A stretch of 64,000 nucleotides of DNA from contig CBDBEU010000003.1 of the NCBI GenBank assembly GCA_965204565.1, forward strand, positions 558,001 through 622,000, written 5' to 3'. Of this stretch, positions 35,259-45,584 are shown piece by piece. The stretch is from CBDBEU01 sp965204565. Its GTDB lineage: Bacteria > Pseudomonadota > Alphaproteobacteria > Rhizobiales > TMED25. Numbering within the stretch: the stretch's first letter is position 1; each line of letters opens with the position of its first letter. The position numbers were made by a program, and so were the translations under genes. The notes under the pieces were generated by a model that had not been told where the DNA came from, did not search any database, and worked only from the letters and a program-made list of their open reading frames with translations.

Positions 35259-36373
35259 GTGATACAAATAAGCCGATGGTCGAGATCGAGCATCTGAACA
35301 AGGTTTTCGGTCATGAGGTCGCTGTCGATGATTTCAATCTGGATGTTGCCGAGGGCGAGTTCGTCACGCTGCTGGGCCCGTCCGGCTGCGGCAAGACGAC
35401 GACACTGCGCTGCATTGCCGGGCTTGAGCGGCCTGATGGCGGCGAGATCCGCATTGGCGGCGACACAGTCACCGCGCCCGCACGCGGCATTCATCTGACG
35501 CCCGAGCAGCGCAATATCGGCATGGTGTTTCAAAGTTATGCGGTGTGGCCGCATATGACGGTGTTCGACAATGTCGCCTATGGGCTGAGGGTGCGGCGCA
35601 CGCCGGCAGCCGAGCGTCAGACGCGCACCATGCGCGCGCTCGAGCTTGTCGGGCTGACCGATTTTGCTGATCGCTATGCGACCAAACTGTCGGGCGGCCA
35701 GCGCCAGCGTGTCGCCCTTGCGCGCGCCATCGTCTATGAGCCGCGCGTGATTTTGTTCGATGAGCCACTCTCCAATCTCGATGCCAAGCTGCGCGAGCAG
35801 ATGCGCGATGAACTGGTGCGCCTGCAAAGGGAGGTTGGCATCACCTCGGTCTATGTCACTCATGACCAGGGCGAAGCGTTGGTGATGAGCGACCGGGTGG
35901 TGGTAATGGACAAGGCGGTGATCCAACAGATCGGCAGTCCACAGGAGATCTATGCCGAACCGGCCAACAGTTTCGTCGCCGGGTTTATCGGCGTTGCCAA
36001 TCTGATAAAGGGCACGCTCAAATCGCGCCGCGGCCAGGTCTGCGAGGTCGAGATTGCGGCCAAGGATGGTAGCGACGGCTTTGCGCTGAAGGCTCATGGC
36101 GGTGAAGGAGTTGCGGCTGGTGATGGGCTCTTTATCAACATTCGCCCTGAGGATTTCAGCCTGCATCTGGACGAGCCGAAATCGGCAAGCGGCGGCAATG
36201 TGTTGAAAGGCGCGGTGATCGATACGGTGTATCTGGGCAATTGCGCCGAGGCGCGTATCAGCGTCGGCGGCCATGAGGTCGGAATTCAGATCGATCATTA
36301 TGAAAATCTGGTATCGGGTCAGCCGGTCTATCTGACATTCAAGCCGGATCACGCGCTTTGTCTGGCGAGCTGA
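35255..36373 (+). CDS. ABC transporter ATP-binding protein, second of two
   Basis: This 372-residue paralogue of its neighbour has Walker A (LLGPSGCGKTTTLRCIAG), signature (KLSGGQRQRVALARAI), Walker B (VILFDEPLSNLDAKLR) and TOBE (NIRPEDFSLHLDEPK). Both ATPases keep full catalytic motifs, which suggests a heterodimeric motor rather than one dead copy. The operon ends here; no further transporter gene follows before the IS3 remnant. Confidence 0.92.
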   Translation: MSDTNKPMVEIEHLNKVFGHEVAVDDFNLDVAEGEFVTLLGPSGCGKTTTLRCIAGLERPDGGEIRIGGDTVTAPARGIHLTPEQRNIGMVFQSYAVWPHMTVFDNVAYGLRVRRTPAAERQTRTMRALELVGLTDFADRYATKLSGGQRQRVALARAIVYEPRVILFDEPLSNLDAKLREQMRDELVRLQREVGITSVYVTHDQGEALVMSDRVVVMDKAVIQQIGSPQEIYAEPANSFVAGFIGVANLIKGTLKSRRGQVCEVEIAAKDGSDGFALKAHGGEGVAAGDGLFINIRPEDFSLHLDEPKSASGGNVLKGAVIDTVYLGNCAEARISVGGHEVGIQIDHYENLVSGQPVYLTFKPDHALCLAS

Positions 36374-36616
36374 ATTCTCACGGTGATTGATACGGCCGGG
36401 TCGACCTCGGCCATGAGCGGCGCGGCACAGTCAGGCTCTGTTGCGCCCCGATCAGTTCCATGTTGAGCAAGCGTGAGCGCACCGGCCATCTGACTCAAAT
36501 CGCCTCGATGACGGCGTTCAGCATCGGTATCATGGTGCAAAAGGGACTGACCGCTTGGCGAATGGTCAACTATGAAAAGTGCCTGATAGATGAACTATGA
36601 AAACAAGGAGACGCCT

Positions 36617-36829
36617 ATGCAGACTGCAAGGCTATTGGAAGGCGCTCGGAGCAAACTTGTTGAGGCAGTAACGCGCAACCGCCTAATCCACGTGAACCGG
36701 AATGCAAAACGTTCCAACACGCTAAATGTCATCAACGAGAGGTCTGACGATGTTTTCTCGATCTTGCGGGCTAACGTGCGACGAATGAAGTTTGCAGCCA
36801 CGGCGAGCGAAGAGGATGAAGAAGACTAG
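36617..36829 (+). CDS. Small hypothetical protein or IS-fused fragment
   Basis: A 70-residue frame, MQTARLLEGARSKLVEAVTR and onward, has a clear AAGGAG site eight bases before its ATG. It ends in an acidic EEDEED tail that overlaps the left end of the IS3 element, so the 3' part is probably IS sequence. No family is recognised. The clear ribosome-binding site argues for a real gene start that was later interrupted. Confidence 0.35.
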   Translation: MQTARLLEGARSKLVEAVTRNRLIHVNRNAKRSNTLNVINERSDDVFSILRANVRRMKFAATASEEDEED

Positions 36830-36830
36830 G

Positions 36831-37700
36831 ATGACGAAGAGAAAGAACCATTCGCTCGGGTTCAAGGCCCCCGGGTTCAAGGCCAGGGTCGCGCTTGAGG
36901 CGATCCGCGAAGAGATGACGCCGGCGGAGTTGTCGAAGAAATACGGCGGGCATGCGACCCGGATCAGCACGTGGAAGCGGGCAGCGATCCGGAACACGGC
37001 GTCTGCGTTTGACCGGCGGGGGCCGATCCGGCCCCGGCCGGTACGGTCGAGATCGAGAAGTTGCATTCCAGGATCGGGCGGCTTGTTGTCGAGCGGGATT
37101 TTTTGGCCGATGCCCCGGTTCGGCGGCTCGGGACGCGAGGCAAAAAACGGTGAGCAAGGATCATAAGCCGGGCGTTCGGCGTCAGTGCGCATTGCTGACG
37201 CTGACGCGGTCCAGGCTCTACGATCAGCCGAAGGGCGAGAGCGCAGAGAACCTGCGCTTCATGGCAATCATGGACAGGCAGTTCCCGGAAACGCCGTGGT
37301 ACGGATCGCGGTAAATGGCGTGGCATATGCAGCGGCGGAGCCGCATGTGCGGACGGCACCGTGTCCGCCGCCGCCGTCTGATGCGCCTCATGCGGCCGGT
37401 CCCGATCTACCGGGAGCTCGACAGCAGCAAGAAACACCTGCATCCCGATGCGTGGGGGCTTCCTGTATCTGGTGGCAATCATGGACCGGTACAGTCGAAA
37501 GGTTCCGGCTTGGCGACTGTCGAACACGCTCGAGGCAGACTTCCGTGCGGATGCCTTGAAGGAAGCGCCGGCCGGGCACGGCAAGCCGGAAATCTTCACC
37601 ACACTCACCCGGGCGCAGATCCTGATCGAGCAGTGGTCGCGCTTCTACAACACCGAGAGGCCACACTCGTCGCCGGGCTCTCGCCCACCTGTACCTGAAA
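36831..37700 (+). mobile_element. IS3-family element, decayed
   Basis: OrfA starts at 36831 (MTKRKNHSLGFKAPGFKARV; EEMTPAELSKKYGGHATRIS), the HTH part of IS3 OrfA, and then loses frame near 37030. OrfB begins near 37150 (VSKDHKPGVRRQCALLTLTR; YDQPKGESAENLRFMAIMD) but skips most of the integrase core. After GGFLYLVAIMDRYSRKVPAW it jumps near 37590 to the C-terminus (LIEQWSRFYNTERPHSSPGS). The DDE triad is incomplete, so the element is dead. Confidence 0.8.
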
Positions 37701-38019
37701 CGGTATTGCCGAGGAGGCCGACAATCCCATACGCTGCAACCCTGATCGGCCGAACCGTCGATTGGACCTTGGTCGGATTCCAACTCAAAGGCCGGGTCAC
37801 CAAAAAGACCCCGCACAGGTGAAGCCGAAACACCTCCGACATGCGCATGACGGCTTCGCACGCCATCTCCGCTTTTACAGACATCGCATGGGCAATGAAC
37901 TCTATCCGCCCGCACCGGCAGCGCGGCAAGCAGCCGGCATTCACATCACCATTTGCCCTTGCCGCAATGATTGGTGAAATTCCGGGAGGCCCGTGTCATA
38001 ATGCGACGGTCACCCTTGG
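37701..38019. other. Gap between the IS3 remnant and tRNA-Lys, no gene seen
   Basis: No frame here resembles a protein. The part up to about 37820 may still be the IS3 right end. The tRNA-Lys promoter should lie just upstream of 38020, but I see no convincing -35/-10 pair. Confidence 0.4.
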
Positions 38020-38095
<76 letters not shown>

Positions 38096-38097
38096 GG

Positions 38098-38436
38098 TAT
38101 TTCAAGGAGTTGGAGAAAAATGTTCGGCTGACCACCCTGGAACGCCCCGCTAAAGCAACCAGAAAGCAACAACCCGTCCGGTCCGCCGGCAGACGTGTAG
38201 CCGTCGACCACGAATTTGCCCATCGAGGTGAGCGCGCCGCCGGCATAGCCGAACAGGGGTTCCAGAATGGCGCCTTCGTTCGGCAGGGCGATGGCATAAC
38301 CGCGCCAGTCGAACGTGCATTCGAGCGTATCGCTTTCCTGTCCGCTTTCGTCCCTGATTCCGCACGAAATGAGCCTGGAATAGAAAATGCCGTTGACCGG
38401 CGAACCGCCTGCCAGCACCCTGATGACCGGACGCAT
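38098..38436 (-). pseudogene. Phage late control protein D (P2 gpD-like), truncated at the tRNA
   Basis: The N-terminal 110 residues (MRPVIRVLAGGSPVNGIFYS; DTLECTFDWRGYAIALP; GALTSMGKFVVDGYTS) match the start of gpD, the baseplate hub protein of contractile tails, normally about 330 residues. Homology stops near 38150, and the ORF then runs antisense through tRNA-Lys, producing a spurious tail containing GARTPDPLIKSQLLYQLS. It starts four bases after gene X. The missing two-thirds show that prophage DNA was deleted up to the tRNA. Confidence 0.7.
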
Positions 38437-38439
38437 GGA

Positions 38440-38682
38440 TCAGCCCCATAGCCGGTTCGGGCCGATCGGTGTTTCCGTCTCGGCATCCGGCATGACAATT
38501 TCGGTCCCGACCGGCACGTTGTGACTCACTTCCGCCAGGCCCGGATTGAGATCGAAGATTTGCTCGACATAACCGGAGAGCCGGGCGGCGCGGTTCGGGT
38601 CGTCGGGATAGAGCTTCTGGCGAAACCTCCAGGCGATTTCCTCGATGCCCATTTCGGTGCCGGTGACCTTGACCGTCGCCAT
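38440..38682 (-). CDS. Phage tail protein X (P2 gpX-like, LysM fold)
   Basis: The 80-residue protein (MATVKVTGTEMGIEEIAWRF; GYVEQIFDLNPGLAE; VPVGTEIVMPDAE) has the pattern of tail protein X: a LysM-like motif that helps assemble the hub. Its ATG overlaps the upstream stop as TGATG, and gene D begins four bases after its end, the usual tape measure-U-X-D order of P2-like phages. It looks intact but the surrounding tail module is not. Confidence 0.8.
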   Translation of the reverse strand: MATVKVTGTEMGIEEIAWRFRQKLYPDDPNRAARLSGYVEQIFDLNPGLAEVSHNVPVGTEIVMPDAETETPIGPNRLWG

Positions 38683-40200
38683 CAGAACAGCCCTCCAAAT
38701 GCACCGCCCCCATAGGGGGAGACGGTGACCGGGAATTCCAACTGCTTTCCCGCGCCGCTCCGGTCGATGTGAAATTGCGTGTCGGAAACCATCTCAATGA
38801 TGACCAGACCGAAGACACGCCCCGGTGTCGCGCCCGAAAACCCGACCATCATCACAGGCGATCTGAGCTTGTTTCCGGCCCGCTCCGCTCCAGCCTCGAG
38901 TGCATCGCCGACACGACCGGCATCGGATACGAAATCGGTGAACGCCTCGCCGATCTCGCGCACCGCTTTTTCTTCACCGATCGGTCGCGGCGTCGGCAAT
39001 GCCGCACGCTCCCGGAAGGCGGCAAGGGCCGTTCCGAGTTCGCGACCGGCTGCGCTGAGCGACACGGACTGAACAGCCTGCGTCACTCGATCAAACCATT
39101 GCGGGTTCGGTTCGGTCATTCCGGACCCGTCCGATTTCGGCGCAGCGGGCTCTGGCGCAGGTGTCTCGGACGGTGCCGGTTGTTCCGGCTCATCGACAAA
39201 GCCGGCCTTTTCGGCGAGCCATTTCATCCAGCTCGGCTGCTCCGGCCAATCGATATCGAATGAGATCAGCTCGCCAAGGGCATCAAACCTTGTACTGAAC
39301 CAGTCTGTCAGGTCAGACCAGGCTTCTTCCATGCCGTCAATAATGAGCTCGACGATCAAAGTGCCAAGAGTGAACCGATATGTGATTGCCGACCGGATCG
39401 CGTTCCCGAGCCACTTGCCGATGCGCCGGCCGGCCGCTTCGACCTCGCCCTTCTCGGCATCGCTGGGCTGCTCCTGCGTGAACAGGTCGGAAAAGAAATT
39501 GTCAACGGCGTCCCTGGCCCTGGCAAGCCGGGCATCAACGCCGGAGAAGTCGAACCAGCGGTCGAACGCGGCCATCGCCGCCTCGGCGTCTATTCCGATT
39601 ATCCCGGCGATCTCGTCCACCCAGCCACGAACATCCGAGACAAGGCTTTCCCACTTGCCTGAAATCCATTCGATATCGGGTGCAAAAGCATCGTAAAGGC
39701 CGTCTCCAAAACCCTTCATGAACGCTTTGAAACGCTCCCGGTATTTCCAGAGCAGGAAGACAGCCGCTGCGATCAGGACGATGGTGAGAACGACCGGCCA
39801 TCCGGCAGCTGCGATCGCCGACAAGGCCGCAACGGCAGCGGTGCGCAGACCGGTAAACAGCGTCGCCAGAGCCGTTCCCCTGCTGAAGGTCGCAAGCATG
39901 TGCAATCCCGCCAGTGCGCCCTTGATCCGCCCGGGTGCGATCGATGCCAGAAACCAGCCGGCAGAACGGGCCAGACGACCGAATATCCGGCCGGCGCCCG
40001 CAAGCATCCTGAGTGGCCCGGCCAATAGCGCCACATTGCGACCGGCGCGGCCAAAGCGCATGAACAGGCCAAGAAACCTGAACAGTCGCAGGCCGAACGC
40101 TGCCCAGAGGAAACCGGCCACGCGCGATGCAATGCCGAAGGCCAGCATTGCGGCTGCGCTCTGCACGAGCACGCTTGCCGGTTCCGGGTTGGCCTGTGCC
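38682..40200 (-). pseudogene. Phage tail tape-measure-like protein, 5' truncated
   Basis: The 490-residue frame has a long hydrophobic N-terminal part with several membrane-like helices (PVVLTIVLIAAAVFLLWKY), a WISGKWESLVSDVRGWVDEI block typical of P2/Mu tape-measure proteins, and a Pro-rich linker (EQPAPSETPAPEPAAPKS). The last 60 residues (PVMMVGFSGATPGRVFGLV; GKQLEFPVTVSPYGG) resemble a gpU-like tail terminator. It may be a tape measure fused to a gpU-like domain. The 5' end is lost where HerA-linked DNA begins near 40200. Its 3' end overlaps gene X. Confidence 0.65.
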
Positions 40201-40378
40201 CAGGCGGCAACAACTCACACTGCTGATCGGCAAGCACTTCGGCAATATTCGGATGCCGGTTGAAAAATATCTGCCCAAACCGGTCATCGATCCGCTCACG
40301 ATCCGCATGAGCGAACTTATGGAGCAGCGCGGCAAAACCAAAGGCAAAGAGCCGGGTGAAGATGGCGATGTGTTATGA
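40200..40378 (+). pseudogene. 3' end of the gene upstream of herA
   Basis: About 58 codons remain, including LTLLIGKHFGNIRMPVEKYL and ending in a charged tail (GKTKGKEPGEDGDVL). The stop overlaps the HerA start as ATGA, so this was its operon partner. In defence operons the partner of HerA is often a SIR2-like, DUF4297 or PLD-type nuclease; too little is left to say which. The upstream part was replaced by prophage DNA. Confidence 0.5.
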
Positions 40379-42556
40379 CCACGACCGTCGAACGCATCGG
40401 CACGCTTTCAGTCGGCCGGGTTGATGCCGTCACCGCCGAAGAGTTGTGCATCGCGCTTTTCAATGAAACTCCACAGGCGACCGCGTTGAATACCGGCACG
40501 CCTACCGGTTTTCCGCGCGTCAATGCCTATGTACTGATACAGAACGAGATCGGCGCGGTCGTCGCGGTAATCAAGGAAATCTGCATCGTTCGTGCTAAAC
40601 CGGCTCCCGGAAAGCACGACGATGCCCTTGTGGACCTTCCATATCCTGCCCGGACTATTTTGGCCATTCCGTTCGGCACACTGCTGCTTGAGGGAAATGA
40701 CGGCGACGGCCAGCCACGCTATGCACTGGAACGCGGCATTCCGGTGCTGCCTTCGGTTGGCGATCCGGTTCTCCTTCCAACGGCAATGCAACTTCGTTCC
40801 ATCGTCGAAGCCAAAACCGACGACCGCTTGATCCGGATTGGCTCTGCTCCTTTTGCCGACAACGCTCATGTATGTGTACCCCCGGACAAGCTGTTTGGCC
40901 GGCATCTTGCCGTCCTTGGCAATACCGGCAGCGGGAAGTCCTGCTCCGTTGCCGGTGTTGTCCGCTGGTCGCTTGAAGAAAGTGCGGCGGCGAAGGCCTC
41001 GCAAGCGACAACGCAGAAAGGTGAAAAAGCCCAGCCGACCAATGCCAGGTTCATCATTCTAGACCCCAACGGCGAGTATTCACAGGCCTTTGAGGATGGC
41101 GCGTTGCCGGTCAGGCGCTTTTCGGTTGGCGGTAGCGACGGCGCGATTCCACTCACAGTGCCGGGCTGGCTTTGGAATGGACAGGAGTGGCGGCTTTCAC
41201 GTCCGCGCAACCCGGAGTTCAGCGCCCCGTATTGCTCGGAGCACTGCGGCGGTTGCGCAATGCAGATGCGACCGCCCTGACGAAAAAAGCACAGGCGATC
41301 AATCGCTATATCAATTATGTCCGGCGGATTGAGCAGAACTATGCGGACCTGCCTCAAAGCGTTACCGGCTTTCCGCAAAACAAAGACTTCGGGTCACTGC
41401 TAGAGAGCCTGATTGAAATGAGTAAATGCGACGAGAAAGAGCTTGCCACCTGCGGCAATGAGACAGCCGATCTCGTGACCGCGATTGCGGCAATACGCGA
41501 TCCGATCGAGCAGGTGCGTACCAAGCGCCATTGGGTCAAGGGGACCGGATACAACGATTTCCAGTCTGGATTGACCTTCAAGCTGTTCTAAAGGCACTCC
41601 GCACGATCACCGAAGCCTTTCCAATCGCTGCAACTCACGGCGAGATCAGCGAAGATGCACCGGTGCGGTTTGATGTCGTGGCACTTCCTGACTGTATCCG
41701 TAATGTTGCTATGGAAACGGGCGGGCGGGCGGTTAATAACGTCGAACCGCTTATCAACCGCGTCTAGGTCATGCTTGGTGATGCCGGGCTCCGTCCGGTC
41801 ATCGATACCGAAGGTGCAGCTTCGTTCAGCGAGTGGCTGGCAGGCCTGCTTGGTCCCGGTGAAGGCGCTCCCGAACCGCTTGCTATTCTTGATCTCTCAC
41901 TCGTGCCATCGGATGTTGTACATATTGCCGTTGCCGTGATTTCGCGACTGATATTCGAGGCACTGCAACGCTATATCAAGGAAACAAACGAAGCCCTTCC
42001 GACTGTGCTCGTGCTGGAGGAAGCGCACAGCTTCGTGCGCAAGAATGCCGATATTGGTGCGAGCGAACAGGCCGCTGATCTATGCCGCCAGACCTTTGAG
42101 CGAATAGCAAGGGAAGGGCGGAAATTCGGTCTTGGGCTGGTTCTGGCATCGCAACGCCCGTCCGAACTCTCGCCGACAGTCTTGGCGCAGTGTAACTCGT
42201 TCCTGCTCCACCGCATCGTCAACGATGTCGATCAGAATCTTGTCCGCCGTCTTGTTCCCGACGCTTTGGGCGGGCTTCTCGACGAGCTTCCCATGATTCC
42301 TTCGCAGCAGGAAATCCCTCTCGGCCGGGCAGCCACCATACCCGTTCCCGTTCGCATCCGCGACCTGCAAAAGCCGCAGCGCCCGCGTTCGGATGATCCG
42401 AGTTTCTGGCACACATGGCTTGGCTGCAAAGGCGCTCCGCCAAACTGGACGCAAGTGGTCAAGACATGGGAAAAACCAGACGAAGAGGTCCACCAAGCGC
42501 AGACCACGGAAAGTATCGCAGGTGACGATATCGACCCAGAACCGAACGAGGCATAG
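40375..42556 (+). pseudogene. HerA-family ATPase (FtsK-HerA motor), frameshifts and a nonsense codon
   Basis: The N-terminal HAS-barrel-like part (RIGTLSVGRVDAVTAEELC) precedes Walker A in AVLGNTGSGKSCSVAGVV near residue 185. Walker B is in TVLVLEEAHSFV and the sensor-arginine region in LASQRPSELSPTVLAQCNSF, at codon about 540-600. The frame changes near 41190 and again near 41570, and an in-frame TAG sits at 41765-41767, so no full-length product can be made. Intact, it would be a hexameric DNA-translocating ATPase of about 725 residues; in context with the lost upstream gene it was probably an anti-phage nuclease-helicase pair. Confidence 0.75.
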
Positions 42557-43116
42557 TTATCGAGAACGCGCAATTTGACTCTGCTCTTCCGACAAATCCG
42601 GCGAAACGAAAAGAGGCAGGGTGATCGGTCAACTGAGAACATCAGACTTCATTTGCGTGGTCTACCTCAAAATCGGTATTTCATCCGCGGCTTTGCTTTA
42701 TCTGTATGTGTTCGTTTGTTTTTTCCGGTTGTCTTCCGAGGTCAACCAAAATGGTCCACCTCAAATTGGATTTTCCCGCAATATCACAACGCCGGTTCCG
42801 ACGTTTTCACGACCGCCTTCAAATCCTCAAAGTCCTGGATTTCCGGCATTTTCGGGCCGCAATCAAAAACCCTTCACAGCCGGTTTGAAGGGTCGTTGAA
42901 GGTCGTTGCCGATTTTGCCTTCAACACCGATTTTTCCGTCAAATTCTCAAACCAGATGTCAAACTACAGCCGGCAATGGCGAACCTCGTCTAGACTGGGC
43001 GGCGCTGCGCGATATATCACGGCGCTAACGCAGCACAAATCATACAATCCCGAGGCATTCTGGCGCGGTGAGGGTACATTCAGCGCGGCGTTTTCGTTTG
43101 CGTGAAGCTTGAGCCC
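42557..43116. other. Intergenic stretch without a recognisable gene
   Basis: The sequence between the HerA stop and the FkbM start is lower in GC than its surroundings, and its frames (to 176 codons) have no convincing protein character. It may contain the end of the HerA-carrying segment. The FkbM promoter is expected near its right end. Confidence 0.4.
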
Positions 43117-43995
43117 ATGCGATCAAGCAGTGGGAGTTCGGTGCACAGCAAAATGAATGAATTGCCTGAACGCACGAGGCGGGTGCAATTTCGCGACACC
43201 AGCTTCGTTGTTGAGCCGATGGATCGTGGCCAGCGCAAGTTTTGGGACCGGTTCGAAGCGGTTGCGTGGGAGCCGGAAACCCTTTCCATTCTCAAGGCCA
43301 GCCTCGACCAGCGGACCACATTCATCGATATTGGAAGTTGGATTGGCCCGACGGCATTGTTCGCCGCGGCGCATGCGCGCCGTGTGATCGCTCTGGAGCC
43401 AGACCCCCTGGCGCTGCGTCAGCTCAGGCGCAACATTGCCCTCAATCCGGACCTTGCCTCGCGCATCCAGGTGCTGGGCCGTGCCCTTTACACAAAAACC
43501 GGGGTTGTGACGCTGGGCTCGACCAAGCGCGGAGGCGATTCAAAATCGAGCATCGTCCATGATGACATGCGCACCGCCTGGGAGGTGGAAACCATCACGC
43601 CGTCCGAGCTTGCAAGCGCCTTTGCCGAAGATGAGCGGGTGTTCATCAAGATCGACATTGAGGGGGGCGAATATGCGGTTGGACCTCAATTGCAGCCGCT
43701 TTTGCGCAGCCAGACGGTGGCGGTTCTGCTGTCGCTGCACCCCAAGCTGATTGTCGGGCAGGCGCGCGGTATTGAACGGCTAAAGCGGCTGGTGCAGGCC
43801 GCGCAGGAGACCAACGAGCTGCTTGCGGCCTTTGAAGGCTTTGCATTTCACGAGGCACGAAGCGTTTCTTCGCTGCGGCGGCCGGATATCGAGCGCCTGG
43901 TACGATGGGGCATTTGCTACCGGCCGCTTGGCGGAACCTGGCTGTTGACACGTGGACACCCTGCAGCCCCCTGTCTTCTGCTTGGAATCGGGTGA
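43117..43995 (+). CDS. FkbM-family SAM-dependent methyltransferase
   Basis: The 292-residue protein has the Rossmann motif I (TFIDIGSWIGPTALFAAAHA) followed by the acidic ribose-binding residue in VIALEPDP, and the FkbM signature IKIDIEGGEY. It methylates an O-atom, usually on a sugar of a glycolipid, polysaccharide or polyketide. Possible starts are GTG 43102, ATG 43117 and ATG 43153; I use 43117 but cannot decide. The C-terminus (LLTRGHPAAPCLL) runs into the IS5 element, so the last residues may be IS-derived. It has no linked glycosyltransferase here. Confidence 0.82.
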   Translation: MRSSSGSSVHSKMNELPERTRRVQFRDTSFVVEPMDRGQRKFWDRFEAVAWEPETLSILKASLDQRTTFIDIGSWIGPTALFAAAHARRVIALEPDPLALRQLRRNIALNPDLASRIQVLGRALYTKTGVVTLGSTKRGGDSKSSIVHDDMRTAWEVETITPSELASAFAEDERVFIKIDIEGGEYAVGPQLQPLLRSQTVAVLLSLHPKLIVGQARGIERLKRLVQAAQETNELLAAFEGFAFHEARSVSSLRRPDIERLVRWGICYRPLGGTWLLTRGHPAAPCLLLGIG

Positions 43996-45060
43996 CGAGA
44001 GCGCCTTTACGGCCGCGATGCGTGTCGGCCCTTTGCCTGGGTTGTGGTTCGGGATCTGGTTTCCTGGGGCCGGGCTATGCCACGGCGCCTTTGCGCCCCC
44101 GGAACAGGAGCCGTTTCATGTTGAATGCGATGTTGGCCATGCCGATCCTGGCCCTCGCCCGGTCGATGCCGATGGTGCGGACGAAGAGCCCCATTCGTGC
44201 CTTCATACCGGCGAAGGGATGTTCGATCGCGGATCGGACCTTCGACCCTGCGGCATTGGCCCTCTCGTGATGCACGGGCATCGGTTTGCCGGGCAGCGTC
44301 GGTGACGATCCATGTCCGGACGAAGCCGTGGCGCCGGTCAGCATTGATATGGGATTTGCAGCCGAACACCGGCGTGGCGATTGCGCCCATCGCCGTGCTG
44401 TCCGGGCGCGTCTTCCTGCGCCCTTGCTTGAGCGTCCAACGCGCGTCGCGATCCTTTTGCGCCGGTTTCCGGGGATTGGCCTGCCAATCAGTCGGGATGC
44501 CCCCGCCCTTGACGATCTCCTTCCCGGCATCGGTCATGCGCCGGCGCGGGGCCGCCACGATGGTGGCATCGACGATCTGCCCGCCCATGGCGAGATATCC
44601 GGGCGAGATATCCGGCGTCCTCAAGATGCGCGTCGAACCGGGCGAGGAGTTTCTTCACCGCGCCGGTCCGCACCAGGGCTTCCCGGAACCGCCGGATGGT
44701 CGTCTCGTCCGGCGCCCGCGCGCCGTCATCGAGGCTGAGGAAACGGCCAAAGCTGCGCCGGTCCATGATTTGGGACGCCGCCTGCGCATCCGACAGACCG
44801 TAGAGCACCTGGATCACCAGCACCTTGAACATGAGGACCGGGTCCATCGGCGGGCGCCCGCCCTGCCTGCCATCGGAACGATCAAGCGTCGCATCCAACT
44901 CTGGCCGGAAGAGCTAGCTCGAAGTCGATACCCCCCTGCAAGCCGCTCCAGCGGATCTCCCGCCTTCGATAACGCCGCGTAGCGCTCATCCGGATCGAAC
45001 AACCCGCGCTGTGCAGCCATCGTTACCCTTCGTCGCCGATATCCCCACGGAATCACGCCA
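43996..45060 (-). mobile_element. IS5-family element (second type), frameshifted
   Basis: Minus-strand frames give a complete but broken DDE transposase: start near 45020 (MAAQRGLFDPDERYAALSKA), then RQGGRPPMDPVLMFKVLVIQ and IMDRRSFGRFLSLDDGARAP. The catalytic segment follows (GGQIVDATIVAAPRRRMTD), then GCKSHINADRRHGFVRTW and the C-terminus IGMANIAFNMKRLLF. At least three frame changes and a loss between the VTDAARQ and HERANA segments show that it is inactive. It differs from the IS427-like copies at 1091 and 48235. The 19-bp motif at 45169-45187 also occurs at 15655. Confidence 0.8.
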
Positions 45061-45190
45061 ACACGCTCAAAGCCAGGGGGGTCAAGGCGTCCACGTGAGT
45101 AGGCTTTGCCGGGTGGAAAGGACGCAAGGTAGCGGGCATGAGGGCCTTGGTGCACAGGGGTTGGGCCGCCCGGGAAATTTGTCCGCCGCT

Positions 45191-45550
45191 CTAGTGGATT
45201 GATTCCAACATTTGGAACCCTCGATTTCTGGCGGCGATGATTTGGTCGGGATCGGCGCGCAGGGTGAAGGGTTTTGCCTCGGTTTCGGTGTGCTGCTTGA
45301 TGAAGCGGTTGATGGCGACCTGGAGGTCGACGACCGGGCAGAAGATGCCGTGTTTCAGGCGGCGCCCGGTCAGCTCGGCAAAGAAGCCTTCGACGGCGTT
45401 CGGCCATGACGCCGGTGTTGGGGTAAAATGGAATGTCCGGCGCGGGTGACGCTTGAGCCGGCACATGTTCCTGCCGAACACCTCTCCGGTCAGCATGTTC
45501 GGCGCGGCGAACATCGTGGTCGTGCCGTTGCGTTTGTCATCATGGGTCAT
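45191..45550 (-). mobile_element. IS630-family transposase fragment
   Basis: The 119-residue frame joins an internal segment (THDDKRNGTTTMFAAPNML) to the C-terminal region (PNAVEGFFAELTGRRLKHG; DLQVAINRFIKQHTETEAK), which includes the last catalytic Glu (VEGFF). The roughly 50 residues between them, including the second catalytic Asp, are deleted. No complete element is present. Confidence 0.78.
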
Positions 45551-45564
45551 GGTCCGGTGTTAAT

Positions 45565-45582
45565 CCCCGCATTTTTGCGGGG
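45565..45582. terminator. Strong hairpin, possible bidirectional terminator
   Basis: CCCCGCA-TTTT-TGCGGGG forms a perfect 7-bp stem with a T-rich loop between the IS630 fragment and the left end of the IS3 element. It lacks a T-run after the stem, so its terminator role is only likely, and it may instead be an IS end. Confidence 0.4.
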
Positions 45583-45584
45583 TC

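Noticed and set aside
35234..36352. 372-codon minus-strand ORF opposite the second ATPase
   Set aside because: It mirrors the ABC ATPase frame and has no motifs of its own.
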